64,000 nt of DNA, taken from the NCBI GenBank assembly GCA_050084985.1, contig JBITNC010000001.1:158472001-158536000 (forward strand), given 5' to 3'. The translations under genes were made by a program, and so were the position numbers. This document shows, piece by piece, positions 46,421 to 57,895 of the stretch. The stretch comes from Nageia nagi (taxonomy: Eukaryota; Pinophyta). Under the pieces are notes generated by a model. That model was not told where the DNA came from and ran no database searches. It saw nothing but the letters and a program-made list of their open reading frames with translations. Position 1 is the stretch's first letter; each line of letters opens with the position of its first letter.

Positions 46421-47300
46421 AGCAAAATTATCCAAATCAAAAGATAACTAGAAGCATGACTTTGAATAAATCTTTCCTTATCAAAATCAACAATCATAAT
46501 GAGCTTTAAATCTTTAAGGAGGCATCTAAACATGCTTATTGGATGGATATCATGAAGTTAGAATATGAGGTACTTATGAAAAATGGAACTTGGGACTTAG
46601 TTTCAAATTCATCCTCAAAGAATGTAATTGAGAATAAGTGGATTTATAAGATCAAGTATAATTCAGAAGGTGAAATTGAGAAATATAAGGCAAGGTTGGT
46701 AGCTAAGGGTTTTCTTTAAAAGTATGGAGTTGATTATGAGGAAACCTTTGCCCCAATATCAAAGATGAATACAATTAGATTGATCCTTACCCTTTCTACA
46801 ACTCAAGGTTGGAAGGTTCTTCAACTTGATGTGAAGAGTGCATTTCTCAATGGTGACTTATATGTTGAAATATTCATGAGTTAGTCATAAGGGTTTATTT
46901 TCCATGGAAAAGAGTCTTATGTGTGCAAGCTAAAGAAGTCTTTGTATGGACTTAAGAAAACACCAAGATCATAGTACAAGAAGATTTCAAGATATTTTGA
47001 GACTCTTGGGTTGTACAAATGTCACTCAAATTCATATCTTTATGTGCTCAATGAAGGAAAAGACTTGGTATTAATTAGTCTCTATGTGGATGATATTTTT
47101 ATCATGGATAATAATATGATGATCATAAATGAATGCATAACCAAACTTAAGGTAAAATATGAGATGATTGATCTTGGTCTCTTGCACTACTACCTTGGTA
47201 TGCAAGTGTATCAATGTAAGGATTGTACTTAATTTATTAAGTCCAAATACATCTCATATATTTTGTAGAAGTTTGGAAGAACATAAGCCTATGGATATTC
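46421..47300 (+). pseudogene. Copia-D reverse transcriptase
   Basis: SMTLNKSFLIKINNHNEL near 46457, KNGTWDLVSNS near 46580, KWIYKIKYNSEGEIEKYKAR near 46640-46690, a DVKSAFLNGDLYVE block near 46830, and the open stretch 47011-47232 with LYVDDIFIM (catalytic YVDD intact) and LGLLHYYLGMQVYQC. Three or more stops. Confidence 0.85.
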
Positions 47301-47960
47301 CCATTTCTCTTGGAATTAAACTTGAGACTAGCTAAAACTCTTAGTTGGAAGATACTACAGAGTACCAAAAACTTATTAGTAGTCTTCTTTATTTGACTAT
47401 GTTTAGGTTAAACATTGCTTATGCAATGAATTTGATTGCAAGGTTTATAGACAAACCTTATGTTGAGCATCTTAATATTGCTAAGAAGATTTTGATGTAT
47501 ATTGTGGGAATAAAGGATCTTGCCCTCAAGTTTACCATGTTACCTTCATTTGTTCTCTCAAGGTTCTTAGATTATGACTATGGGGGTGACAGAGATGACA
47601 TAAAATGCTCTTCTGATTATGTATTTAATATTGGATCAAATGTTATCTCTTGGTCTTCCAATAAGTAGCATATAATCACTTTTTCCCTATTACTATTGCA
47701 AAACAAGAAGTGATTTGACTCAAGCATATTCTGAAAGAAATTAGGTATGATAAGGTTGGACCATCCTTGATATCTTCAAATAATCAATCAACTATTTCTT
47801 TGGATAGAAATATTGTATTCCATTAGAGAACAAATATGTCAAAATACAAGCTCATTTCATTAGGGAGAAAGTTATGGATGACTTCTTGCAGCTTCAATAT
47901 TGTTCATCTAACAAAAACTCCATTGATTTATTCACTAAGCCCCTTTTAGATACTCAATTT
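47301..47960 (+). pseudogene. Copia-D RNase H region
   Basis: The open frame 47345-47668 reads EDTTEYQKLISSLLYLTM, NIAYAMNLIARFI, AKKILMYIVGIKDLALKF and FLDYDYGGDRDD, ending with WSSNK. After a stop it continues degraded to the SIDLFTKPLL-like end near 47940. Confidence 0.85.
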
Positions 47961-48695
47961 TGCAAGCTGTAGGGGTCTTTAAGAATGGTGAAGTTGCCCT
48001 TAAGGGAGAGTGGAGTTTTAATTCTTATTGAATTAATTTTTTATGATGAAAACTTCATCCTTATGAGGATATTTTGGCTATATAGTTTTGATCTTTATGT
48101 ACACTTTTGTATTTGGTTCTCCATGTGTGAGGAACTAGTATGTGCATGTTGGCATTATTAGTTATCCAAATGTGATGAACTTATTTATACACTTATTTTA
48201 CTATTTAATTATCCATGTGTGAGGAATTAGTATATGCATGATTGAATCTATATCTTGCTTTTTGAAAATAATGATCATCAAATGTATTTTTTTATATATT
48301 AGATGACTATGAATTTTTTTGGCTTCTTTGCGATGATTTATAGTGCACCATTCAATCATTTTATGGATAATGTTATTTGATTCATTTATCTTATGTTGAT
48401 ATGAATGTATGATACATCTAACTAATTTTGTTTATGAGCTACTTATAGCTTGCAAGTTTCTTGAGTTTACAAGTTACTTCAAGTATGCAGGCTCATGGAG
48501 GCTCATCATGTCAACTTTATGTTGAAGAATACTTCTTTTACATTGAGATCATTTATGATTAATGATTATTTTATTGTAAACAATTTATTAAAATGGTTAA
48601 GTAGTTGAGCCTTTTCTATGATCTATTGCTTCTCAAAATGTATAGCTTTCTCTCTCTCTTCTCTACTCTCTATCCTATATTGCCTTAAGGGAAAA
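47961..48695 (+). other. Copia-D 3' UTR, pyrimidine tract and polypurine tract
   Basis: Carries the shared CCATGTGTGAGGAACTAGTA-type repeats near 48118-48240, the TTATAGTGCACCATT segment near 48338, a short TC-rich tract near 48645-48675, and the polypurine tract TTAAGGGAAAA at 48685-48695. Confidence 0.75.
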
Positions 48696-49175
48696 TGTTA
48701 GAATTTATAATGCACTAGTAGGTATCTAAATTAAAATTCACTTAGATTAATTTACCTATAAATATATTTTAGTATTTAGAAAATTAAATAAGTGCAACTT
48801 GTTGTACCCCTCACCACTTGTAGGAGAAGTTTGTCCCATGGTTAAAAGGGAATACTTATCCATTGGATTTTGGGATTACCCCTTAGGTAAAAAGGTGAGC
48901 CCATGAGGGAGTTTTGTGCTATAAATAGGAGGCTTATATCATGGATTCATAACATTTAGATGAGTAAAATTATGCTTATAGTTTGTAGGAGTATAAATTG
49001 TGAGAGAGCATTGTAATTATGTGAGGAAATATAGTTCTAGATTCAAAGTGGAGTACTCTCACCTTGAGAGGAAACATTATACTTTCTCATGTCACTTGTG
49101 GATGAATGTGTGTGTTCTTAGTTGTAGGATTATCCATTAAAGGTGATCTTGGTCAAGGAGCCTTCTCTCCTTTCA
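48696..49175 (+). repeat. Copia-D 3' LTR
   Basis: 480 bp, TGTTAGAATT...CTCCTTTCA, with TATAAATAG at 48920-48928. It aligns with the LTRs of Copia-C. Confidence 0.88.
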
Positions 49176-49227
49176 CAAAATACCAACTTGACTATACCAC
49201 AAGTCAAGATACATATGATAGAAGAAA

Positions 49228-49515
49228 GAAAGTGGCATTGATCCATCAACATGGATTCAATTTCCATAAATCCATAAATATAGATAATCTTTCAAAAAAT
49301 TGAAACTAAAGTGACACCAATCCATAAAAATAGATTAAATTTTCAACAATTGAAGTAAAGTGGCATCAATACATAAATATGGATGAACTTTCCAATAATG
49401 GAAGTAAAGTGGCATCAATCTATAAACATAGATGAAATTCCCAATAATGAAATTAAAGTGGAATAAGTCTATAAACATGGATGGAATTTCAAACATGAAT
49501 CCAAAATATGGATAC
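49228..49515 (+). repeat. 49-bp tandem repeat
   Basis: AGTGGCATCAAT-type cores start at 49310, 49359, 49408 and 49457, exactly 49 bp apart, with a longer first unit from 49231. Each unit includes CATAAATATGGATGAA and CCAATAATGGAAGTAA. Non-coding, and directly beside the Copia-D 3' LTR. Confidence 0.88.
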
Positions 49516-49869
49516 AAACTTTTAACATGGAAGCAAATAATGTAGCATCAATATACTTATATTTTTATAAAATATTACATATATTACCAATTACATTATT
49601 AATAATAGCCTTTTACATCTTTGCAAAAATGCATAATATCTAAAAGATTTATTTTCAATAAGATTAATTAATGTTCAAGGAAAACAAATTTAAATACCAT
49701 ATAATATGTATCCATATTCAATCCATAAATGAGATCAAGGCACAAAAAATATTTTGAAGGTAAAAAAGCTTGAGTGGGATTATAATCTTCACTACCATTT
49801 GTAAGTGCAAAAAAATTATTGATCAATTTAATCAACTTCATTCAAATTGTTAATCAACATTGTTCAATA

Positions 49870-50551
49870 TTGTTGCAATTTTAAGGCAAATTGTATTTGT
49901 TACTTTGTTATTTATAAGTTTCTTTGAGTTGTAATTCATTTTAATGCACTATGTTTTAATACCAAATAAATTTTAGGTTATTAATACCTAATCTACAATT
50001 GTAAGTTAATGTTTGTTGTTAGTGTATATTTTACCTTATACTTAGTTTAAGCATTTTACAATTGTATTGAATCAATAGGAAGGAGGACAACCACACAATA
50101 AGGGTTGATATTTTTCCTTATGGTTAGTGGTTAGTTGCAAGATAAAACCCTAATAATGTTTACAACATGCTCTTGTTAAAATAACACAAGAGTCTTAACA
50201 AAAAATAAAGGCAATATTCATAATCTTGCTTAAGGAAGACTCATTTACAAAGGAAGACTCATTTCTATATCCATACAATCATTATAATGAATTATATTAT
50301 GGAGCTCATCAAGGTTAATAGCCTTGTTTCTTTATCTTACAAGTATTGATCATTTTTGCAAAGCATATTCTCTTTGTTTCTTCTTGACCTTTTCTCAAAG
50401 TCGATATTTATTCTTCTTGATTACCTTCATCCTTGCAATATGATTTCTCCTCTTCCTATACATAGAAGATATCACAAATTTAGTTACCTTCATCCTTGCA
50501 ATATGATTTCTCCTCTTCCTATTTGCATTTTTGAAAGATAAGGTTAGTTTA
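49870..50551 (-). mobile_element. Copia-E leader, part 1
   Basis: On the minus strand this aligns with the leader of Copia-C (39180-39850): a GTTAGT-rich stretch, the ACAACCACACAATAAGGGTT segment, and a CTTCATCCTTGCAATA segment. The last is present twice, at 50421 and 50484 (63 bp apart). No gag is attached. The leader is interrupted near 50551 by Copia-F. Confidence 0.6.
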
Positions 50552-50554
50552 AAG

Positions 50555-51618
50555 AGAAGGATAAAAAATACATAAATGCAATAGCCAATCTCACAAAGTT
50601 TATACACATATAAAGTGGTTCCTCCAATATAAGAGAGTACATCCACTAACTAAGATCTTTCTTATTCATAAAGATAACTCTCTTACAAGACCTCTTTCTT
50701 CCTCTCATAACATTAAACCTAGATCATAGGTTTGCTTCAATCTTAAGTGAGTAATATCAAGGAGATGACCTTCTATTTATAGTCCAAAATCCTCCTTTGG
50801 ATCACCCACGAAGAGATCATTATTAGGAAATGGTAAATACCATGTGAGTGCATACCAAGTGGTATTTTTAATATCAAGTCAAACTATCAATATATTGATA
50901 AGTATTTTATAATGGGAGAGGAATAGGGGTGTTCAAATTTATACAAAATATTTTATCGATATTTTACAAGTAAGCTATTTTCTTTGTTATTGTTTGTACT
51001 TGGATTTCATCATCAAGAGTTTATCCTTACAAATATATCCATAAATATATCTCTTTTACTTTATCACCAAGGCTATAGGCTATAGTTTAATTTCATCATC
51101 AAGATAGTATTCCCTTAGGTCATTATGTTGGGAAATTTTAAATCACAAAAAATAATAATTTTAATTGACAAAGTCTTGGATCATTATAATTCTATGTGAT
51201 GATATCAAGGGGTAAAACTACAAAGGGGTATCAAAAATAGATTTAGTTTTTTAAAATGGTATATTTTTAAAAAGTGTTATTATTTATTATATAGGGGTTT
51301 ACCATGAGGGATTTAATAAATTAAAAGAGAAGATGGTAAATTTTAAAAATAAGAGGGTTTTTAAAGAAGCCCATGAATGCACATGTTTTGAAGGCTTTTT
51401 ATTAAATGATCCCTTATGGGATAACCCTTTTATTGTACAAAGACATGACATGCTTAACCATTTCACCCAAGGTGAATGTTCATGAGAAGGAGTGTAGGAT
51501 AAGTTATATTATCATATTCACTTAAATAATTAAGGTATCTAGGGATATCTTTAAGTACTGATGAATTTACAAGAAGATCCTTACAAAACTTTACAATAAT
51601 GAATTATACATTCCAAAA
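50555..51618 (-). repeat. Copia-F 3' LTR with insertion
   Basis: LTR sequence at 50555-50807 and 51424-51618, together about 448 bp, split by the insert. Relative to the 509-bp 5' LTR it also lacks about 60 bp near its outer end. Its first bases read TTTTGG in place of TGTTGG. Confidence 0.75.
50808..51423. mobile_element. MITE-like insert in the Copia-F LTR
   Basis: 616 bp absent from the related LTRs. It is flanked by ACCC on both sides (50804-50807 and 51424-51427). Its ends have inverted similarity: GAGATCATTATT near the left, and GGGATCATTTAA as the complement near the right. No coding capacity. The superfamily is not clear. Confidence 0.5.
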
Positions 51619-51970
51619 CTCCCCCTTAATGAAATATTAGGATAAAGTGAAGAAGATATAAGAAAGGTAGAGTAAAAGAGAGTTATCCTCCATACATATA
51701 TAATCCGAGATAAGAACTTTTACATATTTGTGAATTAATCAAGATCTTAGTTTGAGACTCATTAATCTACCATTATAACAAATGGTTTACAATACAATCA
51801 TTAACCAAAATTGGTTTTAATGTACATAAAGTAGTCATCCAATTGGAAGTTGACATAATGAGTCTCTATGAGCCTTCATACTTGAAGAAAATAACCTGCA
51901 ATCTCAAAGAAACCTATAAGCTATAGGCATCTCAAAAAATAAGATCAATTAGATGTATTATGTAGATATT

Positions 51971-52158
51971 CATATCAACAAGGATAAATTAATTAAGCAA
52001 TGCCATCTATAAATTGATCAATAGTGCACTATAAATCAACACATATTTTGTATACAACTGGTGATTATGAGTATTAGCTTGACATCTTCATGATGACTTA
52101 TAGTGCACCATTGATAAATTTATGGATGGCAATGATTAATTCATTTATCCTTGTTGTT
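51971..52158. repeat. inverted repeat at a strand-switch junction in Copia-F
   Basis: Arms of about 65-70 bp (51971-52040 and 52090-52158) with about 49 bases between. Both are the same 3' UTR segment (CAACAAGGATAAAT...GTGCACTATAA) in opposite orientation, marking the point where minus-oriented 3' UTR meets plus-oriented 3' UTR. Confidence 0.8.
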
Positions 52159-53540
52159 TAAAAAATTTCTCTAAATAAAATATGTGGATTATTTAATTTT
52201 AAAGAAACTCCCTTAGTACACCTCTTATAATTTTTTCCAATTAGACAAGGTAAAATTTAATGATTCATCATTCATCTATTGCACACTTTATCTCTTAGCT
52301 CCAACTCTCAACTGAAAGATACTACAACTCATAGGAAATTAATTGAAAATATTCTTTATTTGATTATTTTAGGTCAAATATTACCTTTGCAGTGAATTTG
52401 ATGGTATAATTCATGCAAAAATCATATGTTGAGTACCTTAATGTTGTTAAGAAAATGTTAAGGTATGTTACGAGAATGAAGGATCTTGCTCTCAAGTATG
52501 ACAATTTACCCTCATTTGTTCTTTGAGGATCTTAGATTCTGACTATGGGGAGATAGAGATGATACAAAATCAACCTCTATATATGAGTTCAGATGCTATC
52601 TCTTAGAATTCCAAGAAGTATTCTATTATTTCTCTTTCCACCATAAAAATCAAATATCGAGCCATATTTGTTGTAGCTTAAGAATCTATTTATCTTAGGC
52701 ATCTACTTAAAGAAATTGAGTATGTGCAAGATCATCTATCTGAAATTTTTTTAGATAATTAGTTAACTATTTCTTTGGCTAAGAATCATGTTTTCCATTA
52801 AAGAACAAAACATGTTTAAATCCAAGCCCACTTTTTTAGGAAGAAGGTTCTAGATGGCATCATACACTTGTAGTATTATTCATCTACCCTAAAATTTGCT
52901 GATTTGTTCACCAAGCTCCTTCTTGAAGCTCAGTTCAGTAAGCTTAGGAAGTCTATCAAGTTGGTAAAGTTTTTGTCAAGGGAAAGTGAAGTTTTAATTA
53001 TTATGTTGAATTCATATTTGTGATGACAACTTCACCCCTAAGAGAACTTTTGGCTATAAAGTGTTGATTTGTGTGTGTACTTTTGGCTAGTTATCCTTGT
53101 GTGATGAACTATTTATACAGGAGCATATAATAGAACATTGTTAATAGTATCTAATTATCCATATGGGAGGAACTCGTATGTACATATGATGGATTTTTTT
53201 TGCAATGTTTAGTTATCCATATGTAAGGAACTCGTATGTGTCTTTTGGCACTGTTCATGTGTATTTTGTTATGCTCTATTCATGATGATAATCAACATAT
53301 GTTTGGTATACAATTGGTGACTATGAGTATTTTTTGACATCTTCTTGATGACTTATAGTGCATCATTGATCAGTTTATGGATGACATTGCTTAATTCATT
53401 TATCCTTATTATTTACAAAAATTTCTCTAAATAAACTATAAGATTATTTAATTTTGAAGAAACTCCCTTAGTACACCTCTCATAATTTTATCCAATTAGA
53501 CAAGGTCAAATTTAATGAGTCATCATTCATCTATTGCACA
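52045..53540 (+). pseudogene. inverted block in Copia-F: RNase H fragment between direct repeats
   Basis: The plus strand at about 52310-52970 reads degraded copia RNase H: an ITFAVNLM-like start, VKKMLRYVTRMKDLALKYDNLP, LDSDYG, a DIRHIL-like block, and the KFADLFTKLLLEAQ-like end. It is flanked by direct repeats of about 245 bp (52045-52290 and 53297-53535), both 3' UTR sequence of this family. The block is opposite in orientation to the LTRs around it. Confidence 0.78.
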
Positions 53541-53549
53541 TTTTGACTC

Positions 53550-55110
53550 TTACTCTACTCCTTGAAAAACTTATTAAAGCCTCATTATTTAGTGGGTAAG
53601 AAGATCTTCCAAAAACTTGCAAGTAATACCAAAAAAGTACCTAATAATAAAAAAAACTTTGTAATAAAAAATAAAGCCACAAGTTATCCTATGTTAAAAA
53701 AAGAAAAAAGCATATCGCATTGTAATGCAATCAAGAGAGGGTGAATTCTTGAATTATTATTGAGTGACCCCATTCATTCTATTAGGGGTTTGAGGAAAAG
53801 GGTAGATAAAAAAAAATGGAGATCAATAACTAGATCTTTAAAGTGGGAGTTTCAGGTCAGTTTCAATAAGGAATGCATGCTTCACCCCCCTCTAAATGAA
53901 TGTTTGGAATGGGATGATAAGTGAGAGGTAGAAAAGAGGGTGCATAGGTCCATAGAAATCATATTAGGAAGATACAATATTAGATAGAGAGATTTCAAGT
54001 GCCTCATATTTCATCTTCTAATGCTTTAATATAATCAAAAGAATCAATATTTCCAGGTTGTATGAAGCATTTAGAGAGAGATGAGAGGGAGCCCACATGA
54101 GGATCACATACCCATAGGAGAGCAATTATGGATAAACATTGCTTTAGGAGAGGAGCGACCAAAGAGAGGGAGGAGGTCAACAAAAGAGTGTTGCCTCCTT
54201 AATTTAGGAAAAAAGGGCCAATGGGGATAACATGTAATGGTAGTAGGGAAATTATAGAGGCAGACATGGGGCTAATGCTCCCTTGAGAGATGATAAAAGA
54301 GCTGATGAAGGTTGCTCTATGCCTTATTCATTGAAAATTGAATTAATTTTATTAATGGCAAAGGAGTGCTAAGTGATGAAGGGTGGAAGGGACCTAAAGG
54401 CCATGTAGTAGAAATAATGCATGTACAGTGGAGGCTATTGAGCTATGATGAAAGATCGTTAGAAGTCATGCAACAAAAACAACATGGTGGGAAGTAAAGT
54501 TCATGGAGGATCCACAAGGTGGGGGTCAACTGACTGATAATTTGTTGACCTCCTCCCCCCTCCCATTTTTATTTATTTAAAAAAATTGATTATTTTCCAA
54601 ATTATTTTATGAAAAAAAATTCTAATTTGAAAAAAGTCCCCCCCCTTAGCAATAACCCTTCCATTTTTTTTATATATACAATTTTAACTATATTGCAAAT
54701 ATTTTTTTTGAAAAAATTGTAATTTTTGTAATAAAAGAAATGCAAAAATCCCTCAATATTATTTCTACACAATCTTTAGTGTAAAAACAAATTGCAATTT
54801 TTTTTTTAATATTTTCAAAAATATTTACAAATTTAAACTATAACACATTATTGCTATATCTTAAGCAATTTGTTTTTTAAATGCAACTAACAAAATAGTG
54901 TTAGTAAAAAAATTGCATAGCAATAACATGTAGGCAAATTTCCTTAAAAAAATAAAACTAACAAAATAATGTTAGTAACTCATGAGGTAGAATTAATTTT
55001 AAAGGAAGAAGGAGAAAAATTATACCTTCAAATCTTTTACCTCACCAAAGTAGATGGAAGAAGGAATGGGATGAAGCTTCAAAATAATATTGAAGAAGAG
55101 CCTTCACATG
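53550..55110 (-). other. Copia-F leader region
   Basis: Non-coding: a purine-rich zone near 53800-54530 like the one in the Copia-A leader, then AT-rich sequence with poly-A and poly-T runs. Short open frames here (53562-53744, 54969-55160) are low-complexity. Confidence 0.55.
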
Positions 55111-55126
55111 ATGCTCTAATACCAAA

Positions 55127-55635
55127 TGAAGGATTTAATCTTAAAAGAATAAAATCTTAATCTACCAAGATCACTTGAAAGCTCTCTTAAACATCAACAC
55201 TCAAAACATAAATACAATAACAAATCTCATAAATTTTATACATATATAAAGTGGTTCCTCTCATACAAGAGAGTACATCGACTAACTAAGATCTTTTTCA
55301 TTTACAAAGATGACTCTCTTACAAGACCTTTTTCTTCCTCACCTAACACTAACCCTAGAGCATAGCTTTTCTTCAATATTAAGTAAGTAATCTCAAGGAG
55401 AGGGCCTTCTATTTATAGGCCAAAATCCTTTCTTGGATTACCCTTTTAACCATTATACAAATATATGACATTCTTCACCCTTTTACCTAAGTTACATACT
55501 CATGAGGAGTGTAGGATAAGTTACATTATCATATTCACTTAAATACTTAAGGTGTCTAGGGATACATTTAAGGATTGGTGAATTTACAAGAAGATCCATA
55601 CAAAACTTTACAATAATGCATTATACATTCCAACA
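55127..55635 (-). repeat. Copia-F 5' LTR
   Basis: 509 bp; on the minus strand it begins TGTTGGAATG at 55635 and ends CCTTCA at 55127. Same type as the Copia-A, B and H LTRs. The diverged primer site is at about 55112-55126. Confidence 0.85.
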
Positions 55636-56640
55636 AAGAGAAAACCCCCACATTTTTATTAAAATAACTTCCTTTTTTTGAAAAAAAAAACTTTAATCGA
55701 AAAAAGGATTTTTTTTTCGAATTAACTCCTTTTATAAATGTTTATAAAACAAGAACTTTAGAAATATATCCCCACATAAAAAAAATAACTCCCAATTTAA
55801 AAATTATTTATCTCCCCTTTTAATTTAAAATAAATTTCAATTTTAAATATTTATTAAACAATTAAATTATTTAAAAATATTTAAAAAATACCTACCAAAT
55901 TTAAGTAAATACTTTCCTCCTTTTTATTTTAAAGAAAGCCTTTCCTAAAGAAAATATTTTTTAATACAATAAATAACATTAATATTAAAAATTATAAATA
56001 TTTAAACACTAATTTAATATTTAAAATATAAAAAATGTATATGATTTTTGCTAAGTCTAATGTAAAAATATGTTATTAAAATATTTGGACCACCCATTCA
56101 CTACACATGCAGACTTGCATTGCCGACATTGCTAAGTTCCTTCATTCACTCATTAGTCTTATCAAACTTAAATCTGTCCAAGGTCAATTTTCATGAATTA
56201 GGAAAATAATAGTAGTAGTCAAGCTAGATTAAAAAAAAGGACACCATGGAGACTTGCAATAAGGTTTATACATCCATAAAAAAAATCTATAAAAAGTGAG
56301 GAAAGAAGAGTGGAGATACATTAGGTATGTATTATCACATCGTGTGCTAGGGGAGGGGGGTTACATTATGGGTGGGTGGAGCTAAACCATGGGAAGGAGG
56401 GGAGGCAAAAATAGGGGTGATTAGTTTTCCTTTTAGGATGTATATGGGGAGCTGATCATAGGTTGTGAGGGGAGATTAGACTACAGATGATGAGATTGCC
56501 ATCATGTGGGGGGTGGGACTAGGGCCATAAGAATGGTTGTGGGTTGGGGAAGGAGTTGTGTGCCCTCACAATAGTGCATTATTTGGTCTAACATAAATGT
56601 TAGCATTTTATAAAATGTAAATGGAAATATTAGTATTTTG
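55636..56640 (-). mobile_element. Copia-E leader, part 2
   Basis: AT-rich sequence with AATAACTCCCAA and CTCCTTTTATAAAT stretches like 39960-40080 of Copia-C, then a G-rich zone near 56330-56560. It is the continuation of the leader interrupted by Copia-F. No 5' LTR was found before the PPR fragment that follows. Confidence 0.45.
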
Positions 56641-56689
56641 TAAAAAATCTAATGAAAATATCATCACTTTCATAAACAAGGCTTGAAAA

Positions 56690-57040
56690 CTTATGCATAA
56701 CTTGGTGCATGTAAATTGAATGTTGTAGTTTTGAATGCTCTAATAAACATAGATGAAAAATGTGAAAGAATATGTAAGGACCAAGAATTGTTTAACAAGA
56801 TGCATAATTCAAACATAATGTTATGGACAAAAATGATCGAAGGATATGTAATTCATGGCTATATCAAGGATGCCCTTAAACTCTTTGATTTGTTGAATTA
56901 CTAGGGAACCAACCCAAATAACATAACGTTTGTATGTGTTCTACTTGCATGAAGTCATGTAGGTATAATGTATGAGGGTTGTAAATATGATAATAACATG
57001 AATGAATCTTATTACATTATTCCTAAAATGGATTTTCAAA
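56690..57040 (+). pseudogene. PPR protein fragment at satellite locus C
   Basis: The open frame 56716-56904 reads VVVLNALINIDEKCERI, ELFNKMHNSNIMLWTKMIEGY and IKDALKLFDLLNY. After a stop it continues NPNNITFVCVLLA, SHVGIMYEGCKY and YYIIPKMD, to about 57035. This is an S-P-L run of a PLS-type PPR protein, equivalent in its end to the fragment at 42036-42250. The protein sequence then breaks off into satellite units. Confidence 0.8.
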
Positions 57041-57895
57041 AATGGGTTTGTAGAATACACACAAAATGGATTTTTGGAAAAATGCCCTAAGATATGTATG
57101 CAAAATATGGAAGAATACACAAGACCCAATAATTATTTAATAAGATGCATTATGAAAGCATAGTTTTATGGTATACAATGGTTGTGGGATACATACAAAA
57201 TGGGTTTTTTGAAAAAAAACCTAAGAAATACATGGAAAACATGGAAGAATACATAAGGCTTGGGAATTGTTTGATAAGATGCATGATGCAAATAGAGTAT
57301 CATGGTCTATAATAATTGTAAGTTACATAAAAAATGTTTTTTTTTTAAAAATTACCTAAGACATTCATGTAAAATATATAAGAATACAAGGCATAAACAT
57401 GTAATAAAAAATATGACACTTGAACTAAAAAAAGAAATGCGTAATGTGAACATGCATAAAATGGATTATCTAAAAATGCCCTAAGATATGTATGCAAAAG
57501 GTGAAAGAATACAAGATATATACATGTAATAAAAATATATAAAATAATACACACAAAATGGGCTTTATGAAAAAAACCCTAAGACATGGATGCAAAATGT
57601 GGAAGCTGACACAAACATGTAATGAAAAATGCAAAAAAATACACATAAAATGGTTTTTTTTTTTAAAAATACCTTAAGATATGCATGAAAAATGTAGAAC
57701 AATAAAAGGCACAAATATGTAATGAAAAATGCAAAAGAAAACACATAAAATGGTCTTTTTGATAAATGTCCTAATATGAAAAATGATGAACAATACAAGG
57801 CATGAACATGTAATGAAAAATATGTAAGAATACACATAAAAATAGGTTTTCTAAAAAATACCTTAAGACATGTATGCAAAAATATTGATGAAATT
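57041..57895 (+). repeat. PPR-derived satellite, locus C
   Basis: First two long units (cores near 57139 and 57273, about 134 bp apart) like array A, then several shorter units of about 100-120 bp in which CAAACATGTAATGAAAAATG replaces the GATAAGATGCATGATGC core (near 57390, 57515, 57620, 57715 and 57805). Long units first and short units after is the same order as in array A. The array is cut at 57896 by the LTR of Copia-G. Confidence 0.82.

Larger units (their letters stand above)
44835..49175 (+). mobile_element. Copia-D: 5'-truncated Ty1/copia element
   Basis: Begins inside gag at about 44835 and runs through protease, integrase, RT, RNase H, 3' UTR, polypurine tract and a 480-bp 3' LTR (48696-49175) of the Copia-C type. 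The 5' LTR, leader and most of gag are missing. CAAAA at 49176-49180 would be the target duplicate, but its partner is lost. Confidence 0.87.
50555..55635 (-). mobile_element. Copia-F: rearranged, gag-pol-less copia element
   Basis: Minus-strand element with 5' LTR 55127-55635 and 3' LTR 50555-51618, the latter enlarged by a 616-bp insert. The 5' LTR is next to a primer site (TTGGTATTAGAGC on the minus strand). The interior lacks gag, protease, integrase and RT: it has a leader (about 53550-55126), an inverted block with RNase H sequence on the plus strand (52045-53540), and a normally oriented 3' UTR (51619-52044). It sits inside Copia-E leader sequence. An AAGAG follows the 5' LTR at 55636; a related AAGAG lies at 50552-50556, but the fit at that end is imperfect. 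Confidence 0.75.

Noticed and set aside
49228-49515. Regular 49-bp repeats considered as a CRISPR array
   Set aside because: Units are contiguous with no unique spacers, and the context is plant nuclear DNA.
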